From Limisphaera sp. (GTDB taxonomy: Bacteria > Verrucomicrobiota > Verrucomicrobiia > Limisphaerales > Limisphaeraceae): a DNA stretch of 64,000 bases. Positions 17,933-27,586 of the stretch are shown piece after piece. Position numbers and translations under genes: made by a program. The stretch covers positions 1 through 64,000 of the forward strand of contig JANWVC010000005.1 in NCBI GenBank assembly GCA_025057755.1, given 5' to 3'. The notes below the pieces were generated by a model. It had not been told where the DNA came from. It did no database searches and saw nothing but the letters and a program-made list of their open reading frames with translations. Each line of letters opens with the position of its first letter. Position 1 is the stretch's first letter.

Positions 17933-19234
17933 GTGAAGCTACTTGTGTTCGCTCATACTCCGCCACCGCATCATGGGCAGAGTTACATGGTGCAGTTGAT
18001 GCTTAACGGATTTGGAGGTGATCGAAGACGACAGCCGCCGAATCTGGATTCTGCCAATGCGTATGGCATGGAGTGTTACCATGTCAACGCGCGGCTCTCG
18101 AAAGATCTCCGGGACATTGGCGAATTCCGCCTCGGAAAGTTGGGGCTTTTGCTGTTTTACTGTCTTCAGGCTCTTTGGATTCGCTTTCGTCATGGTGTGG
18201 AGAATCTGTATTACGTCCCTGCCCCGGGGAAATACTCCGCCTTATGTCGAGACTGGCTGGTGTTGGGGCTATGCCGACCTTTTTTTCGGCGATTAATCCT
18301 ACACGGCCATGCGGCGGGGCTGGGGCGATGGCTGGAGACCGCAGCTCGCATGCCGGCGCGGGTTTGGACGTGGCGCGCGTTGGGTCGAGCGGACCTCTTT
18401 GTGGTGTTGTCTCATCATCACCGGCGCGATGTGGAAAAGTTTTGGCCGCGACGGGTGGCCGTGGTGCCAAACGGTATCCCTGATCCTTGTCCCGCCTTCG
18501 AAACTGAGGTCTTGCCACGCCGCCTGGCACGCCGCGCGGTGCGCGAGGCAATCATTCAAGCTCGTCTACCGGATCCCGAACACGTGGCCCTGGCCGGGCC
18601 GAGTCCGGAAGAAGTGCGGATTCTCTTCCTCGGTCACTGCATGAAGGAGAAAGGATTATTTGATGCGATCGATGGAGTATTGACGCTGCACCGAAGATTG
18701 CGCTCGAAACATAGTCCGTTGCGAGTGCGGCTGTGGGTTGCAGGTAGCTTTCCTCGGACAGAAGAGGAACGCGCATTTCGCGACCTGCAAAGCGACCCGG
18801 AGGCCGGTCCGTTGATGGAATACTTCGGATTCATTGCCGGTGCAGAAAAAGCCACTGTGTTGCAACAGGCCGATATCATGTGTTTCCCCACGTATCCGAT
18901 GGAAAGTTTTGGACTGGTCGTGGTCGAAGCCCTTGCTTATGGCATGCCGGTCGTCACCGTCCAAGACGGCGCCGTTGTTGAAGTCCTGCCGCCGAATTAT
19001 CTCGGCACGGCATCCACACGCACACCTGAAGCTATTGCGGATGCTTTGGAGCGAATGATTTGGACCAGCGACTTTGCCAACTTGCGTCGGCACTTCGTGG
19101 AGCATTTCACTGTGGACAACTATTTGAAGCGATTGGCAGCATCCTTTCATCGTCTCGCTGCAGATGATCCCGCGGACTTGACGGAATATGCCTCGTATTG
19201 GCCTGAAGGAAGACGGGGATCAATGCGCAAATGA
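17933..19234 (+). CDS. Glycosyltransferase family 4 protein
   Basis: This 433-residue GT-B fold protein starts at a GTG (MKLLVFAHTPPPHHGQSYM, a typical N-terminal nucleotide-sugar transferase strand with a flexible glycine/histidine loop). It contains LILHGHAAGLG, VAVVPNGIPDP, ILFLGHCMKEKGLFDAIDG and the donor-binding motif ESFGLVVVEALAYGMPVV with the conserved Glu. It likely transfers a sugar to a cell-surface glycan or lipid carrier at the cytoplasmic face of the membrane. No other glycan genes are adjacent, so the substrate is unknown. Confidence 0.88.
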   Translation: MKLLVFAHTPPPHHGQSYMVQLMLNGFGGDRRRQPPNLDSANAYGMECYHVNARLSKDLRDIGEFRLGKLGLLLFYCLQALWIRFRHGVENLYYVPAPGKYSALCRDWLVLGLCRPFFRRLILHGHAAGLGRWLETAARMPARVWTWRALGRADLFVVLSHHHRRDVEKFWPRRVAVVPNGIPDPCPAFETEVLPRRLARRAVREAIIQARLPDPEHVALAGPSPEEVRILFLGHCMKEKGLFDAIDGVLTLHRRLRSKHSPLRVRLWVAGSFPRTEEERAFRDLQSDPEAGPLMEYFGFIAGAEKATVLQQADIMCFPTYPMESFGLVVVEALAYGMPVVTVQDGAVVEVLPPNYLGTASTRTPEAIADALERMIWTSDFANLRRHFVEHFTVDNYLKRLAASFHRLAADDPADLTEYASYWPEGRRGSMRK

Positions 19235-19543
19235 CGCGCCAGGCGGATGAGACGGAATCGTCCCTGAATCAAGAACAATCGGGCAGCGTTTGCACCCTTC
19301 GTTTGACGGACTTAAAATTCGCCGAAATAATGCCATGCTGCAGGGGCGGTGCGGGCTTCGTAAAAGCGGGCCATGGCCCTCTAATTGTTTTAAGTTGGTC
19401 AATCCCTCAATCCCTCATCTTGCTGAGATGCGAAAGTCTTGTCGCAGTCCCCTGGACGGGGGCATACGGAAAGAATGTAGGGTGGCCTTTGGGATCACAG
19501 CGCGTTGCCAAGGAAGTCCAAACCGGGCAGCCTGCCATATGGG
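19235..19543. other. Spacer upstream of the secreted propeller-like gene
   Basis: No motif-bearing open frame is seen here. The start of the following gene is uncertain and could lie up to about 40 bp inside this stretch. Confidence 0.4.
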
Positions 19544-20989
19544 ATGCACGGAGCAGTCGTAGGGACGTTGAAGCCAGCTGTTGGTCAAGATGGGACGCGC
19601 GCAAATCGCCCAAGCGGCCGCTGTTGGGCAGTCAGCTGCTTAATGTCTGTGCTGGCGCTGTTTCGCAGCCAGGCGGCAGATCCGCCCTTTCGGGTTCGGG
19701 TGGTGGAATCGGGTTCGGGGTGGCCGGTTCCGTTGGTGGAATTGCGCACCACGCACCACATGCGTTGGATCACGGACAACACTGGTCTCGCTGCCTTGAA
19801 TGCGCCGGAATTGATGCATCGAGAGGTGTGGCTTTTCGTTCAAGGTCCGGGGTACAGCGTGGTTCCAGACGGCTTCGGAATGCGAGGCCTGCGAGTACGC
19901 CCCACACCCGGCAGCACGGTAACCATCGAAGTCCAACGGAATATCGTGGCCCGGCGACTGGGGCGTCTCACCGGAGGCGGCCTGTTCGGGGAGAGCTCCC
20001 TCTGCGGAGAGTTTCGGGAGCGTGTGGCAAACGACGTATGGGGTTGCGACAGTGTGCAAATCGCGCTGCATCGAGGCCAACTCTTTTGGGTCTGGGGCGA
20101 TACGACTCTACCGCATTACCCGCTTGGCATTTTTCATGCCACGGCTGCTCGGACTTCGACCAATCCCATTAGCCGACCCGAACCGCCCATATGGATCATG
20201 TATCAAATGATCACCAACGCCGACGGGCGGCCACGTGCGGTGGCGCAAATGCCAGGCGATGGCCCCACTTGGTTAAGCGGACTGGTCAGCATCCCCGATC
20301 GCTCGGGCCAGCCCCGTCTTGTAGCCACGTATGCGAAAATTAAACCGCCGCTGGAAGTGTATCGGTGGGGACTTTGCGTTTGGAACGAAAACGATTCCAC
20401 GTTTGAGCCACTCAAAGTGATTTGGACCCGTTCGGAGCTTTCATCACAAGCACCGCCAGTGCCGGATGGACATGCGGTTCCGTGGCGAGATGACCAGGGC
20501 CGTAGCTGGATTTTATTCGGGAACCCGTTCCCATTCCTCCGGTGTCCAGCTACGTTCGAGGCATGGCAAGATCCAGCCTCTTGGGAGATCCTGAAGCCCC
20601 CTGAGGCCCTCACTTCGGCCGAGGGCCACCGCGTGCAGCCCCACAGCGGCTCCATCGCATGGCATCCATGGCTGAAGCGGTGGATTGCGGTATTCGTGGA
20701 GCGTTACGGCAAACCTTCGGCCTTTGGCGAGGTCTGGTATGCCGAGGCTGATCACCCTTTGGGTCCATGGGGCCGAGCGGTCAAAATCCTCAGCCATGAC
20801 AACTACACATTCTACAACCCTCGCATCCACGCTGAGACCTTCCGCCCTGAGGCACCGGTTTTGCTCTTTGAAGGCACCTACAGTCGAGAATTTGCTGACC
20901 GACCGGAGCCCACGCCCCGGTACGACTACAATCAAGTGCTGTACCGGCTGGACCTGGACGATCCGCGTTTGCAGCCCGCGCGAAAGTAA
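19544..20989 (+). CDS. Secreted beta-propeller-like protein, function unknown
   Basis: This protein of about 481 residues has an N-terminal export signal (CWAVSCLMSVLALFRSQA, cleavage likely before ADPP). A short beta-sandwich-like region follows (VESGSGWPVPLVELRTTHHM), then a long region with repeated Trp/Gly motifs: VWGDTTLPHYPLGIFHATA, GLVSIPDRSGQPRLVATY, WRDDQGRSWILFGNPFPFLR, PHSGSIAWHPWLKRWIAVF, VWYAEADHPLGPW. These resemble five-bladed propeller glycosidases (GH43/GH32/DUF4185-like), but I cannot place catalytic acids securely. An extracellular carbohydrate-related role is inference. The start codon is uncertain. Confidence 0.7.
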   Translation: MHGAVVGTLKPAVGQDGTRANRPSGRCWAVSCLMSVLALFRSQAADPPFRVRVVESGSGWPVPLVELRTTHHMRWITDNTGLAALNAPELMHREVWLFVQGPGYSVVPDGFGMRGLRVRPTPGSTVTIEVQRNIVARRLGRLTGGGLFGESSLCGEFRERVANDVWGCDSVQIALHRGQLFWVWGDTTLPHYPLGIFHATAARTSTNPISRPEPPIWIMYQMITNADGRPRAVAQMPGDGPTWLSGLVSIPDRSGQPRLVATYAKIKPPLEVYRWGLCVWNENDSTFEPLKVIWTRSELSSQAPPVPDGHAVPWRDDQGRSWILFGNPFPFLRCPATFEAWQDPASWEILKPPEALTSAEGHRVQPHSGSIAWHPWLKRWIAVFVERYGKPSAFGEVWYAEADHPLGPWGRAVKILSHDNYTFYNPRIHAETFRPEAPVLLFEGTYSREFADRPEPTPRYDYNQVLYRLDLDDPRLQPARK

Positions 20990-21113
20990 CGAAGGCTTCC
21001 ATGCCAGTGAGGCTGGACGACGAGGTGATTTCATAAGGCGGGCTTGCCCCACCGACGCCCGATCCCAGCGCCGTGCTGATTCATCCGTGGAAGAGATCGA
21101 ATGAGTCGTAATT

Positions 21114-21189
21114 TGGTGGGTTGGCAGGGACTCGAACCCTGGACCAACGGCTTAAAAGGCCGCTGCTCTACCGACTGAGCTACCAACCC
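21114..21189 (-). tRNA. tRNA-Lys (anticodon TTT)
   Basis: This is a 76-nt cloverleaf on the minus strand. The acceptor GGGTTGG pairs with CCAACCC, followed by A and an encoded CCA. The D arm is GCTC...GAGC, the anticodon loop CTTTTAA gives TTT, and the T loop is TTCGAGT. Confidence 0.96.
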
Positions 21190-22028
21190 AAAAGACAAAG
21201 CACGATCACCCGAAAGCCAACCTGTGGCTCAACCATAATATGGGGGCCAACCGATCCAGTTGGCAAGTCATGACTGGTCTTCTAGAACAAGCGCGCGATC
21301 ACAGGCGGCATGACTATTGTTCGTGTGAAGCGGTTGGAAGCATCCGCCGGGATGCTTCGCGGGCTGTCTTTGACCCGGACGATGCAGAGAATTCCGGTTC
21401 CTAAAATAAGGTGATTGTCTCGGCTGTTTCGTTCGGCTGTTTGTAACCGTGACTGGCTTGCCTCTGTTATCACCAACCGGCGGCGCATGCATGGCGGCCA
21501 ACCTGGGCCGACCTCGTGCCACGTCAGGACTTATTGCGTTTAAAGCAGCGGCCAAACAAGGCAAACATTTCGCCCAAGGTCGGTGGGGCCAGTTGGGGCC
21601 CCGCAAATCTTGATCAACGCATGTCCCATCATGGCAGGCATCTGACATTTTCCAAAAACCGGCGGCGAACGATGCAACCGCAATGACGAAGATGCATAGT
21701 TTCAAACATGGATGATTTGGGGCAGGTCTCCGTCGGGATTAATTTTGAACGTCACAGGAGACCGTTAAGGGTTGCCGTTCGTTATTGAAGCACTGCACTG
21801 CTTGAGGGAAGCGATTTCGCTGCCAACTCACCGGTCAATCCGCTGGAGGGGCCACAGCCTGCAAGCTCCAGCAGTTTATCCAGCGCAAGTCTCTCGGTAC
21901 GCGGCCATGGACCACATAGCTGAGCTGACGACCGTTTCGTGGCCAAGAGGAAGACCCCTGAGAGTCCTTGTAGAGATCAGTGATCGGGCCCATGCGCCGG
22001 AGATGGGGTCAAGTCGCCAAATCCTCCT
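21190..22028. other. Gene-poor stretch between tRNA-Lys and nrfH
   Basis: Several open frames occur on both strands but none has a recognisable domain. A minus-strand frame ending at 21268 begins with a hydrophobic stretch (IFVIAVASFAAGF) but needs a TTG start and turns into low-complexity sequence. I make no gene call here. Confidence 0.4.
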
Positions 22029-22042
22029 TTGACATAAATCAA
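22029..22042 (+). promoter_or_regulatory. FNR/DNR-like operator upstream of nrfHA
   Basis: TTGAC-ATAA-ATCAA (22029-22042) fits the TTGAT-N4-ATCAA palindrome of FNR/CRP-family regulators with one mismatch. It lies 59 bp before the nrfH ATG, suitable for activation under low oxygen or by nitrogen oxides. Confidence 0.5.
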
Positions 22043-22101
22043 GACTGTACTGACCTTCCCAGTTGAGAACGCCCAAGACGAATCCTAATTTGGTTTGTGC
22101 C

Positions 22102-22566
22102 ATGAAACCGCAGACCTGGGCCGGCATTGCGGTCGGTGTCATGATGGGCGTTGCGTTGGGCACCAGCGCCTACACCTTCATCACGGCCCGGGGTTATTCC
22201 TACCTGACGGATGATCCGCAAGCCTGCGTGAATTGCCATATCATGCGGGAACAGTACGACGCTTGGCAGCACGGGAGCCATCACGCTGTGGCCACGTGCA
22301 ACGACTGTCATACACCCGCAGGCTGGTTGTCGAAGTATTGGACCAAAGCCCAAAACGGCTTTTGGCATTCCTACTTTTTCACCACCGGCCGTTTTCCCGA
22401 TCCCATCCAAATGACAGAGCGCAACCGCCGCGTGACCGAGGCAGCTTGCCGCAAGTGCCATGCCGATGTGGTGCACGCCATGGATGCGCCGGCTGGCGGC
22501 GCCGGCTCGGATCGCTACCAAATCTCGTGCTTGCACTGTCATCGGGATGCTGGTCACCGGCATTGA
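22102..22566 (+). CDS. nrfH: NrfH, membrane-anchored tetraheme quinol dehydrogenase
   Basis: This 154-residue NapC/NirT-family protein has one N-terminal membrane anchor (WAGIAVGVMMGVALGTSAY) and four heme motifs: CVNCHIM, CNDCH, CRKCH and CLHCH. The CXXCHXM form of the first motif is the NrfH hallmark, where Met can ligate heme 1. It takes electrons from menaquinol and passes them to NrfA. The ATG at 22102 precedes the membrane anchor directly. It lies 14 bp upstream of nrfA. Confidence 0.93.
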   Translation: MKPQTWAGIAVGVMMGVALGTSAYTFITARGYSYLTDDPQACVNCHIMREQYDAWQHGSHHAVATCNDCHTPAGWLSKYWTKAQNGFWHSYFFTTGRFPDPIQMTERNRRVTEAACRKCHADVVHAMDAPAGGAGSDRYQISCLHCHRDAGHRH

Positions 22567-22580
22567 GGAGGACTCGTCGT

Positions 22581-24059
22581 ATGCACATGCCCATTCACAA
22601 TGCTGCCCATTCTGTAATGTTCCACCGGAAGGCCAGGACCTCCTGCCAGGGCGGCCAATTACTCAAATATGGTGTCGCCACGGGGATGGCTGCGCTAATC
22701 ACGGTGGCTGCGCTGGCCCTACTGTTGAACATTCTCGAACGGAAACGCGAAGCCAGAAATCCCTTCTTTCGCGTGGTGGAATTGACAGATGACATGACCG
22801 ACCCGGCGGTGTGGGGCAAGAATTTTCCTGTTCAATACGACGGTTATCGTCGGACTGTGGATCAGGTCCGAACGCGGTATGGGGGTAGCGAGGCCATGCC
22901 TCGTACACCGACTGAAGCGGATCCCCGGTCGGTAGTGGCTCAGTCCAAGCTGGAGGAAGACCCACGTCTGAAAACCATGTGGGCAGGTTTTGCTTTTGCA
23001 CTAGACACGCGCGAAGACCGCGGACACGCGTACATGTTGGACGATGCCACGTTCACCGGCCGGCAGGCCCGGCCGCAGCCAGGTGCATGTTTGAACTGTC
23101 ACTCTTCAGCCTATGCCGCCTATAAGAAACTGGGCGAGGGAGATATCATGAAGGGTTTTGATCGGTTCAATGCCCTGCCTTTTGCGGAAGCGCGTAAGTT
23201 GGTGGAACATCCCGTGGCCTGTATTGATTGTCACCACCCGGAAACCATGCAGTTGCGCATCACCCGACCCGCCTTCATCGAGGGCATTCGAGCGTTGAAA
23301 GCCAAAGAGGGCATCCCGGATTACGACGTCAACCGCATGGCCACCCGGCAGGAAATGCGGACCTTCGTTTGTGCGCAATGTCACGTGGAGTATTATTTCA
23401 AGGGTCCGGAACGCCGTTTGACCTTTCCGTGGAGTCGCGGCATTAAGGTCGAGGAAATCATGGCTTACTACGACGAGCACGGAGTGCGCGATTGGGTCCA
23501 TGCCGAATCGGGTGCGTCTGTGCTTAAAGCCCAGCATCCCGAGTTCGAACTCTGGAGCCAAGGGATTCACGCGCGCTCGGGCGTGGCCTGCGCAGACTGT
23601 CACATGCCGTATCAGCGAGTGGGGGCCTACAAAGTCAGTGATCATCATGTACGCAGCCCCATGCTAAACGTTCACCGTGCGTGCCAGACCTGCCATCCTT
23701 GGCCGGAAGAGGAGCTCAAAGCGCGTGTTCAAGCCATTCAGGACCGCACCCATCAACTACGCGACCGTGCCTTGGACGCGCTGATGGATCTCATCGCCGA
23801 CCTAAAGGCCGCTCAAGCCTCTGGACAGGACAAGACGGAATTGCAAGAAGCGCTCGAATATCAACGTAAGGCGCAGTTTTACATTGACTTCGTGGAGGCA
23901 GAAAATTCCGCGGGATTTCACGCTCCGCAAGAGGCCGCCCGGATCTTGGCGGATGCCATTGATTTCTGCCGACGCGGACAACTGGCTCTCCGTCGATCGC
24001 CCCACCCGGTTGCGTCCCGAGCGGCGGCTCCAGAGCAGGACGCCGGCCTTAGACCGTAA
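22581..24059 (+). CDS. nrfA: NrfA, pentaheme cytochrome c nitrite reductase (CXXCH catalytic heme)
   Basis: This 492-residue protein has an N-terminal signal/anchor (about 27-50) and five heme motifs, all CXXCH: C170-H174, C214-H218, C264-H268, C337-H341 and C368-H372. In most NrfA proteins the first, catalytic motif is CXXCK; here it is CLNCH. Candidate active-site residues are present: Arg147 (EDRGHAY), Tyr271 (HVEYYFKG) and His330 (QGIHARSG). It reduces nitrite to ammonium in the periplasm. The ATG at 22581 has a strong GAGGAGGA ribosome site. The frame is open upstream across nrfH, but that part is not coding. Confidence 0.93.
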   Translation: MHMPIHNAAHSVMFHRKARTSCQGGQLLKYGVATGMAALITVAALALLLNILERKREARNPFFRVVELTDDMTDPAVWGKNFPVQYDGYRRTVDQVRTRYGGSEAMPRTPTEADPRSVVAQSKLEEDPRLKTMWAGFAFALDTREDRGHAYMLDDATFTGRQARPQPGACLNCHSSAYAAYKKLGEGDIMKGFDRFNALPFAEARKLVEHPVACIDCHHPETMQLRITRPAFIEGIRALKAKEGIPDYDVNRMATRQEMRTFVCAQCHVEYYFKGPERRLTFPWSRGIKVEEIMAYYDEHGVRDWVHAESGASVLKAQHPEFELWSQGIHARSGVACADCHMPYQRVGAYKVSDHHVRSPMLNVHRACQTCHPWPEEELKARVQAIQDRTHQLRDRALDALMDLIADLKAAQASGQDKTELQEALEYQRKAQFYIDFVEAENSAGFHAPQEAARILADAIDFCRRGQLALRRSPHPVASRAAAPEQDAGLRP

Positions 24060-24347
24060 GATTCAATACAGCTGCTGTCGCCGCGGACCGGATATCCACC
24101 CGGGGCCGCGACTCGGCCCCCGATGATGACCTTAATCTCTGACACGGGCACGCCGCGCAATCAGTGTCCTTTTAAACTTCTGCCGCGAACGGTGCCGGCG
24201 GTGAGACACGGGTCGGTTGAGGATGGTGGCAGCTCCTCCTCACCCGAGGCGGGTTATCGGAGCGCGGTGGAGCCTGTTCATGCCCATTTCCTTGACTCAG
24301 AAGCCTGAATGGCCGCATTAAGCAGGGCCGTATAGGGAGACCACCGC

Positions 24348-25850
24348 ATGAGCTTGTTGCGTCGTAAACGAGTCGAGGATCTCCAGCAGGAGGCCCTTAC
24401 GGACCACAGTCTGCACCGGGCCCTCGGGCCCATGAATCTCATTTTGTTGGGAATTGGCGCCATCATTGGGGCGGGGATTTTTGTCCTGACGGGGAAGGCG
24501 GCAGCCAATTACGCCGGACCAGCCATTGTGCTGTCTTTTGTCTTGGCGGGTTTGGCATGTGCGTTTGCTGGTTTGTGCTACGCCGAGTTTGCCTCCATGA
24601 TCCCAATTTCAGGGTCAGCCTACACTTACAGCTACGCCACCATGGGTGAGTTGATGGCTTGGATTATCGGCTGGGACTTGATCCTTGAGTACCTTTTTGC
24701 AGCTTCAACCGTGGCCTCCGGTTGGTCTGAGTACGTGGTTTCATTGCTAGCTGATTTCGGGGTGGTCATCCCTCGTGAATGGACCATGGCTCCCTGGGAT
24801 CACGTCGTGCCGCCGGATGCTGGCTGGAATTTGTGGCGCGTATTTACAGAAGGTTGGACGCGAACTGGGGGAATTTTGAACGTCCCAGCCATGATCATCG
24901 TCGGGGTGATTACGGTGCTCTTGGTGTTGGGGATACGAGAGTCGGCAGTTTTTAATAACATTATAGTGGCGGTCAAAGTGGGGGTGATTCTCCTGTTTCT
25001 TGCGGTGGGTGTGATGCACCTGAATCCCGGGAACTGGATTCCTTTCGTGCCGCCGGCGGAGGGACCGGGTCGGTTTGGCTGGGAAGGCGTGTTGCGTGCA
25101 GCAGGGGTCATTTTCTTTGCATACATCGGTTTTGATGCTGTCTCGACCGCGGCTCAAGAAGCGAAGAATCCGCAGCGCGACATGCCGATAGGCATCCTAG
25201 GATCGCTGTTCATCTGCACCTTGCTTTATATCGGGGTAGCTGGCGTGCTAACGGGCATTGTACGATACGACCAACTGAATGTGGGGGCCCCTGTGGCAGT
25301 GGCCATTGACGCATTGGGATCGCATCTCGCGTGGCTAAAACTCTTGATTAAAGTAGGTGCCATTGCTGGGTTGTCCTCCGTGATCTTGGTGATGATGATG
25401 GGCCAACCTAGGATCTTCTTTGCCATGGCGCGCGATGGTTTATTGCCGCCGCTCTTTGCCAAGGTGCATCCTCGATTTCGAACGCCCCACTGGGCTACGA
25501 TTCTCACCGGGTTGGTGGCCATGCTGTTGGCTGGTTTATTGCCCATCGGTTTGTTGGGGGAGTTGGTTTCCATCGGGACATTGCTGGCATTCGTGATCGT
25601 CTGCGGCGGAGTGTTTGCCTTGCGGTTTACAGATCCGGACATTCCACGTCCGTTTCGAGTGCCGGCCTTTTGGTTGGTGTGTCCATTGGGAGTGTTCTTT
25701 TGCGGTTGGCTGATGATCGGATTGCCGCCCGACACTTGGGCCCGACTTCTGGTCTGGATGGCGTTGGGGTTGCTTCTGTACTTCGTGTATGGCCGGCGCC
25801 ATAGTAGCCTCGCTACACGTTCCGCCATCAACGACACCACCCGGTTGTGA
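24348..25850 (+). CDS. APC-family amino-acid permease (cationic amino acid transporter type)
   Basis: This 500-residue membrane protein has about 12-13 hydrophobic segments. The first carries the APC motif [22 protein letters not shown], and a conserved [20 protein letters not shown] segment lies near residue 260. This is typical of YfnA/CAT-like amino acid:proton transporters. It starts with ATG after CGCATG with no strong ribosome site. No amino-acid pathway genes flank it, so the substrate is unknown. Confidence 0.88.
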   Translation: MSLLRRKRVEDLQQEALTDHSLHRALGPMNLILLGIGAIIGAGIFVLTGKAAANYAGPAIVLSFVLAGLACAFAGLCYAEFASMIPISGSAYTYSYATMGELMAWIIGWDLILEYLFAASTVASGWSEYVVSLLADFGVVIPREWTMAPWDHVVPPDAGWNLWRVFTEGWTRTGGILNVPAMIIVGVITVLLVLGIRESAVFNNIIVAVKVGVILLFLAVGVMHLNPGNWIPFVPPAEGPGRFGWEGVLRAAGVIFFAYIGFDAVSTAAQEAKNPQRDMPIGILGSLFICTLLYIGVAGVLTGIVRYDQLNVGAPVAVAIDALGSHLAWLKLLIKVGAIAGLSSVILVMMMGQPRIFFAMARDGLLPPLFAKVHPRFRTPHWATILTGLVAMLLAGLLPIGLLGELVSIGTLLAFVIVCGGVFALRFTDPDIPRPFRVPAFWLVCPLGVFFCGWLMIGLPPDTWARLLVWMALGLLLYFVYGRRHSSLATRSAINDTTRL

Positions 25851-25881
25851 CATTGCGCGGGGCCACCATCACTGGCGCTCG

Positions 25882-26979
25882 TCAAGGGTTGAGGCACCGG
25901 CCCAAAATCTGCCAGCGCACGAGCCAGTCGTGGAGTAAAACTGCCTCAAACGTGGTTTGTGTGGCCAGCTCCTCAGGTGGCTGACCCCAATAGAATGTGA
26001 GCCAACCGGCCGCAAATCGCCGGTGCTCGCGGACAAAGGCTGTCATCAGAACTGGCGCCAGATGCAACGGAAAAGTCTCCTCGACCACGACTGGTTTCAA
26101 TGCGCTGCAGGTTTCTAATACTTGCCGGGCATCGTCGTGTGGCTGACCGCGGGGATAAAGATGCACGCTCAAGAAGTCCACTTCCTCGGCCACCATGGCC
26201 GGATCGAACCCGGAAAATGAATCCGTCGCTCTCGTCTCCGGGAGTAATCCGACGGTGATCAACGCGTGGGGATCTTCCGAACGGATGGCACCTGCCAACG
26301 CTTGAATCCATTGACGGGCTACCATTACGCGCGGTCGGCCTGCTGAATCCAGGGTGATGGCCTGAACGTAGCTGAAGCCACCAAATTCGCCTGCCAGCCA
26401 GCCACCCTGTGCCCGAGGAGTTCCGGGGACGAACGGCTCGTTCATGAGATTGTAGCAGAAAACAGCCGGACTACGAGCTGCAACCCGTGCGACGCTTGTC
26501 CAAAAGATTGTCTGCGCATGCCAGCGCCCTGCTTCATCCAATTGTTCGTACCATAGGGGCACCCTGCTACGGCGGTAGCATCCCAATCCGGTAAGATTCA
26601 GGTACAGACCGGTCCGTTCCGCCAGTCGCAGAAGTCTGGCCAGCCGATCGAGGGCGCGAGGATTGGGCCGATATGGGGCCTCGAAAAACGCGTCTACTTG
26701 CAAATGCACCCGGATTGTATTCGCACCCAGCCGCTTCATTTCTGCAAAATCGGCTGCTACGGTCGGCCATTCGGTATCCCAGTATTCTTCAAGGAGCCGG
26801 CCACGATGGTCACGGTCATAATTGAATCCCCAGGGACAAAAGGGTTCACCCGTGGAACGGGTGAAGGGCGTCGGACCGCGTCCGATCTGGATCCTTGTTG
26901 GAGGCGGTTCGGTGGCTTGAGACAACCTGCCGGCTGCGCAGCAGAGAAACACCCAACACAAACACCGGCAGCGGATCAC
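25882..26979 (-). CDS. Secreted GH5-like glycoside hydrolase
   Basis: This protein of about 365 residues has an N-terminal signal peptide (LCWVFLCCAAGRLSQA) and a TIM-barrel of cellulase/mannanase type. GANTIRVHLQVDAFF is an early strand, CYNLMNEPFVPGTPR carries the presumed acid/base Glu, FLSVHLYPRG is a middle strand, and KPVVVEETFPLHL carries the presumed nucleophile Glu. The frame is open to 27039, but GTG 26979 overlaps the stop of the upstream gene as GTGA and directly precedes the signal peptide, so it is preferred. Substrate unknown. Confidence 0.8.
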   Translation of the reverse strand: MIRCRCLCWVFLCCAAGRLSQATEPPPTRIQIGRGPTPFTRSTGEPFCPWGFNYDRDHRGRLLEEYWDTEWPTVAADFAEMKRLGANTIRVHLQVDAFFEAPYRPNPRALDRLARLLRLAERTGLYLNLTGLGCYRRSRVPLWYEQLDEAGRWHAQTIFWTSVARVAARSPAVFCYNLMNEPFVPGTPRAQGGWLAGEFGGFSYVQAITLDSAGRPRVMVARQWIQALAGAIRSEDPHALITVGLLPETRATDSFSGFDPAMVAEEVDFLSVHLYPRGQPHDDARQVLETCSALKPVVVEETFPLHLAPVLMTAFVREHRRFAAGWLTFYWGQPPEELATQTTFEAVLLHDWLVRWQILGRCLNP

Positions 26980-27446
26980 GGTCCAAACAACTCCTGCATG
27001 GAAATGCGGAATGTAGGCCACAGGGGTTCGGTCAAACATTCGGCTCCTGCCAGGATGGTTTTAAGAGCCAACCCATACGGCGTGGCGTGATAAACTTCCA
27101 CATTGTCGTATCGGGGATCAATCATCCAGAGTCGAGCAAGACGTTGTTCTTCATACAATGCCTTTTTGATCACGGTATCCGTGTGATGATCAGCCGGACT
27201 CACGACTTCGGCGACCAACCAGAGTTTGCCGGTGGCCATGGTGACCACGGCTAGGTCAGGACAAACAGAGGTGTTGGGAGAAAGCTGAATCCGGCTGCGA
27301 CACTGCAGGAGCTGCGCGGCCGAAAAGGTGGCCAAACAGGCGGCCAGCCGGAGATGCAGCCGTTGGCAGATGCGTTCGTGCCGTTCGCTGGGAGCTGCGC
27401 GGGGGGTGGGTAATCCTTCCAGAATCTCTTCGTAACCGTGGATCAT
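26976..27446 (-). CDS. Uma2-like (DUF820) restriction-endonuclease-fold protein
   Basis: This protein of about 156 residues carries Uma2/DUF820 features: SERHERICQRLHLRLAA early, a PDLAVV strand (SVCPDLAVVTMA), LVAEVVSPADHHTDTVIKK with the family's E-x-x-S-P core, and YEEQRLARLWMIDPRYDNVE. The family has a PD-(D/E)XK-like fold and its function is mostly unknown. It overlaps the GH5-like gene by 4 bp, an unusual pairing. Confidence 0.75.
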   Translation of the reverse strand: MIHGYEEILEGLPTPRAAPSERHERICQRLHLRLAACLATFSAAQLLQCRSRIQLSPNTSVCPDLAVVTMATGKLWLVAEVVSPADHHTDTVIKKALYEEQRLARLWMIDPRYDNVEVYHATPYGLALKTILAGAECLTEPLWPTFRISMQELFGP

Positions 27447-27586
27447 GAATCGCCGATGCCTTCCACCATAAGCGGTGCAGGTTGCAGGAGCAAGTCGCGG
27501 CTTCAGGTTCGCCGGGGCGTATCGCTTGGTCCATCCGGAAAAAAGATGAGGCAAGCCACCCCGCTGCAAGAACCAGGTTCCGCGCC

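Noticed and set aside
25226-25897. A 223-codon minus-strand frame within the amino-acid permease gene
   Set aside because: It is an antisense shadow; the permease on the plus strand has clear membrane and family motifs.
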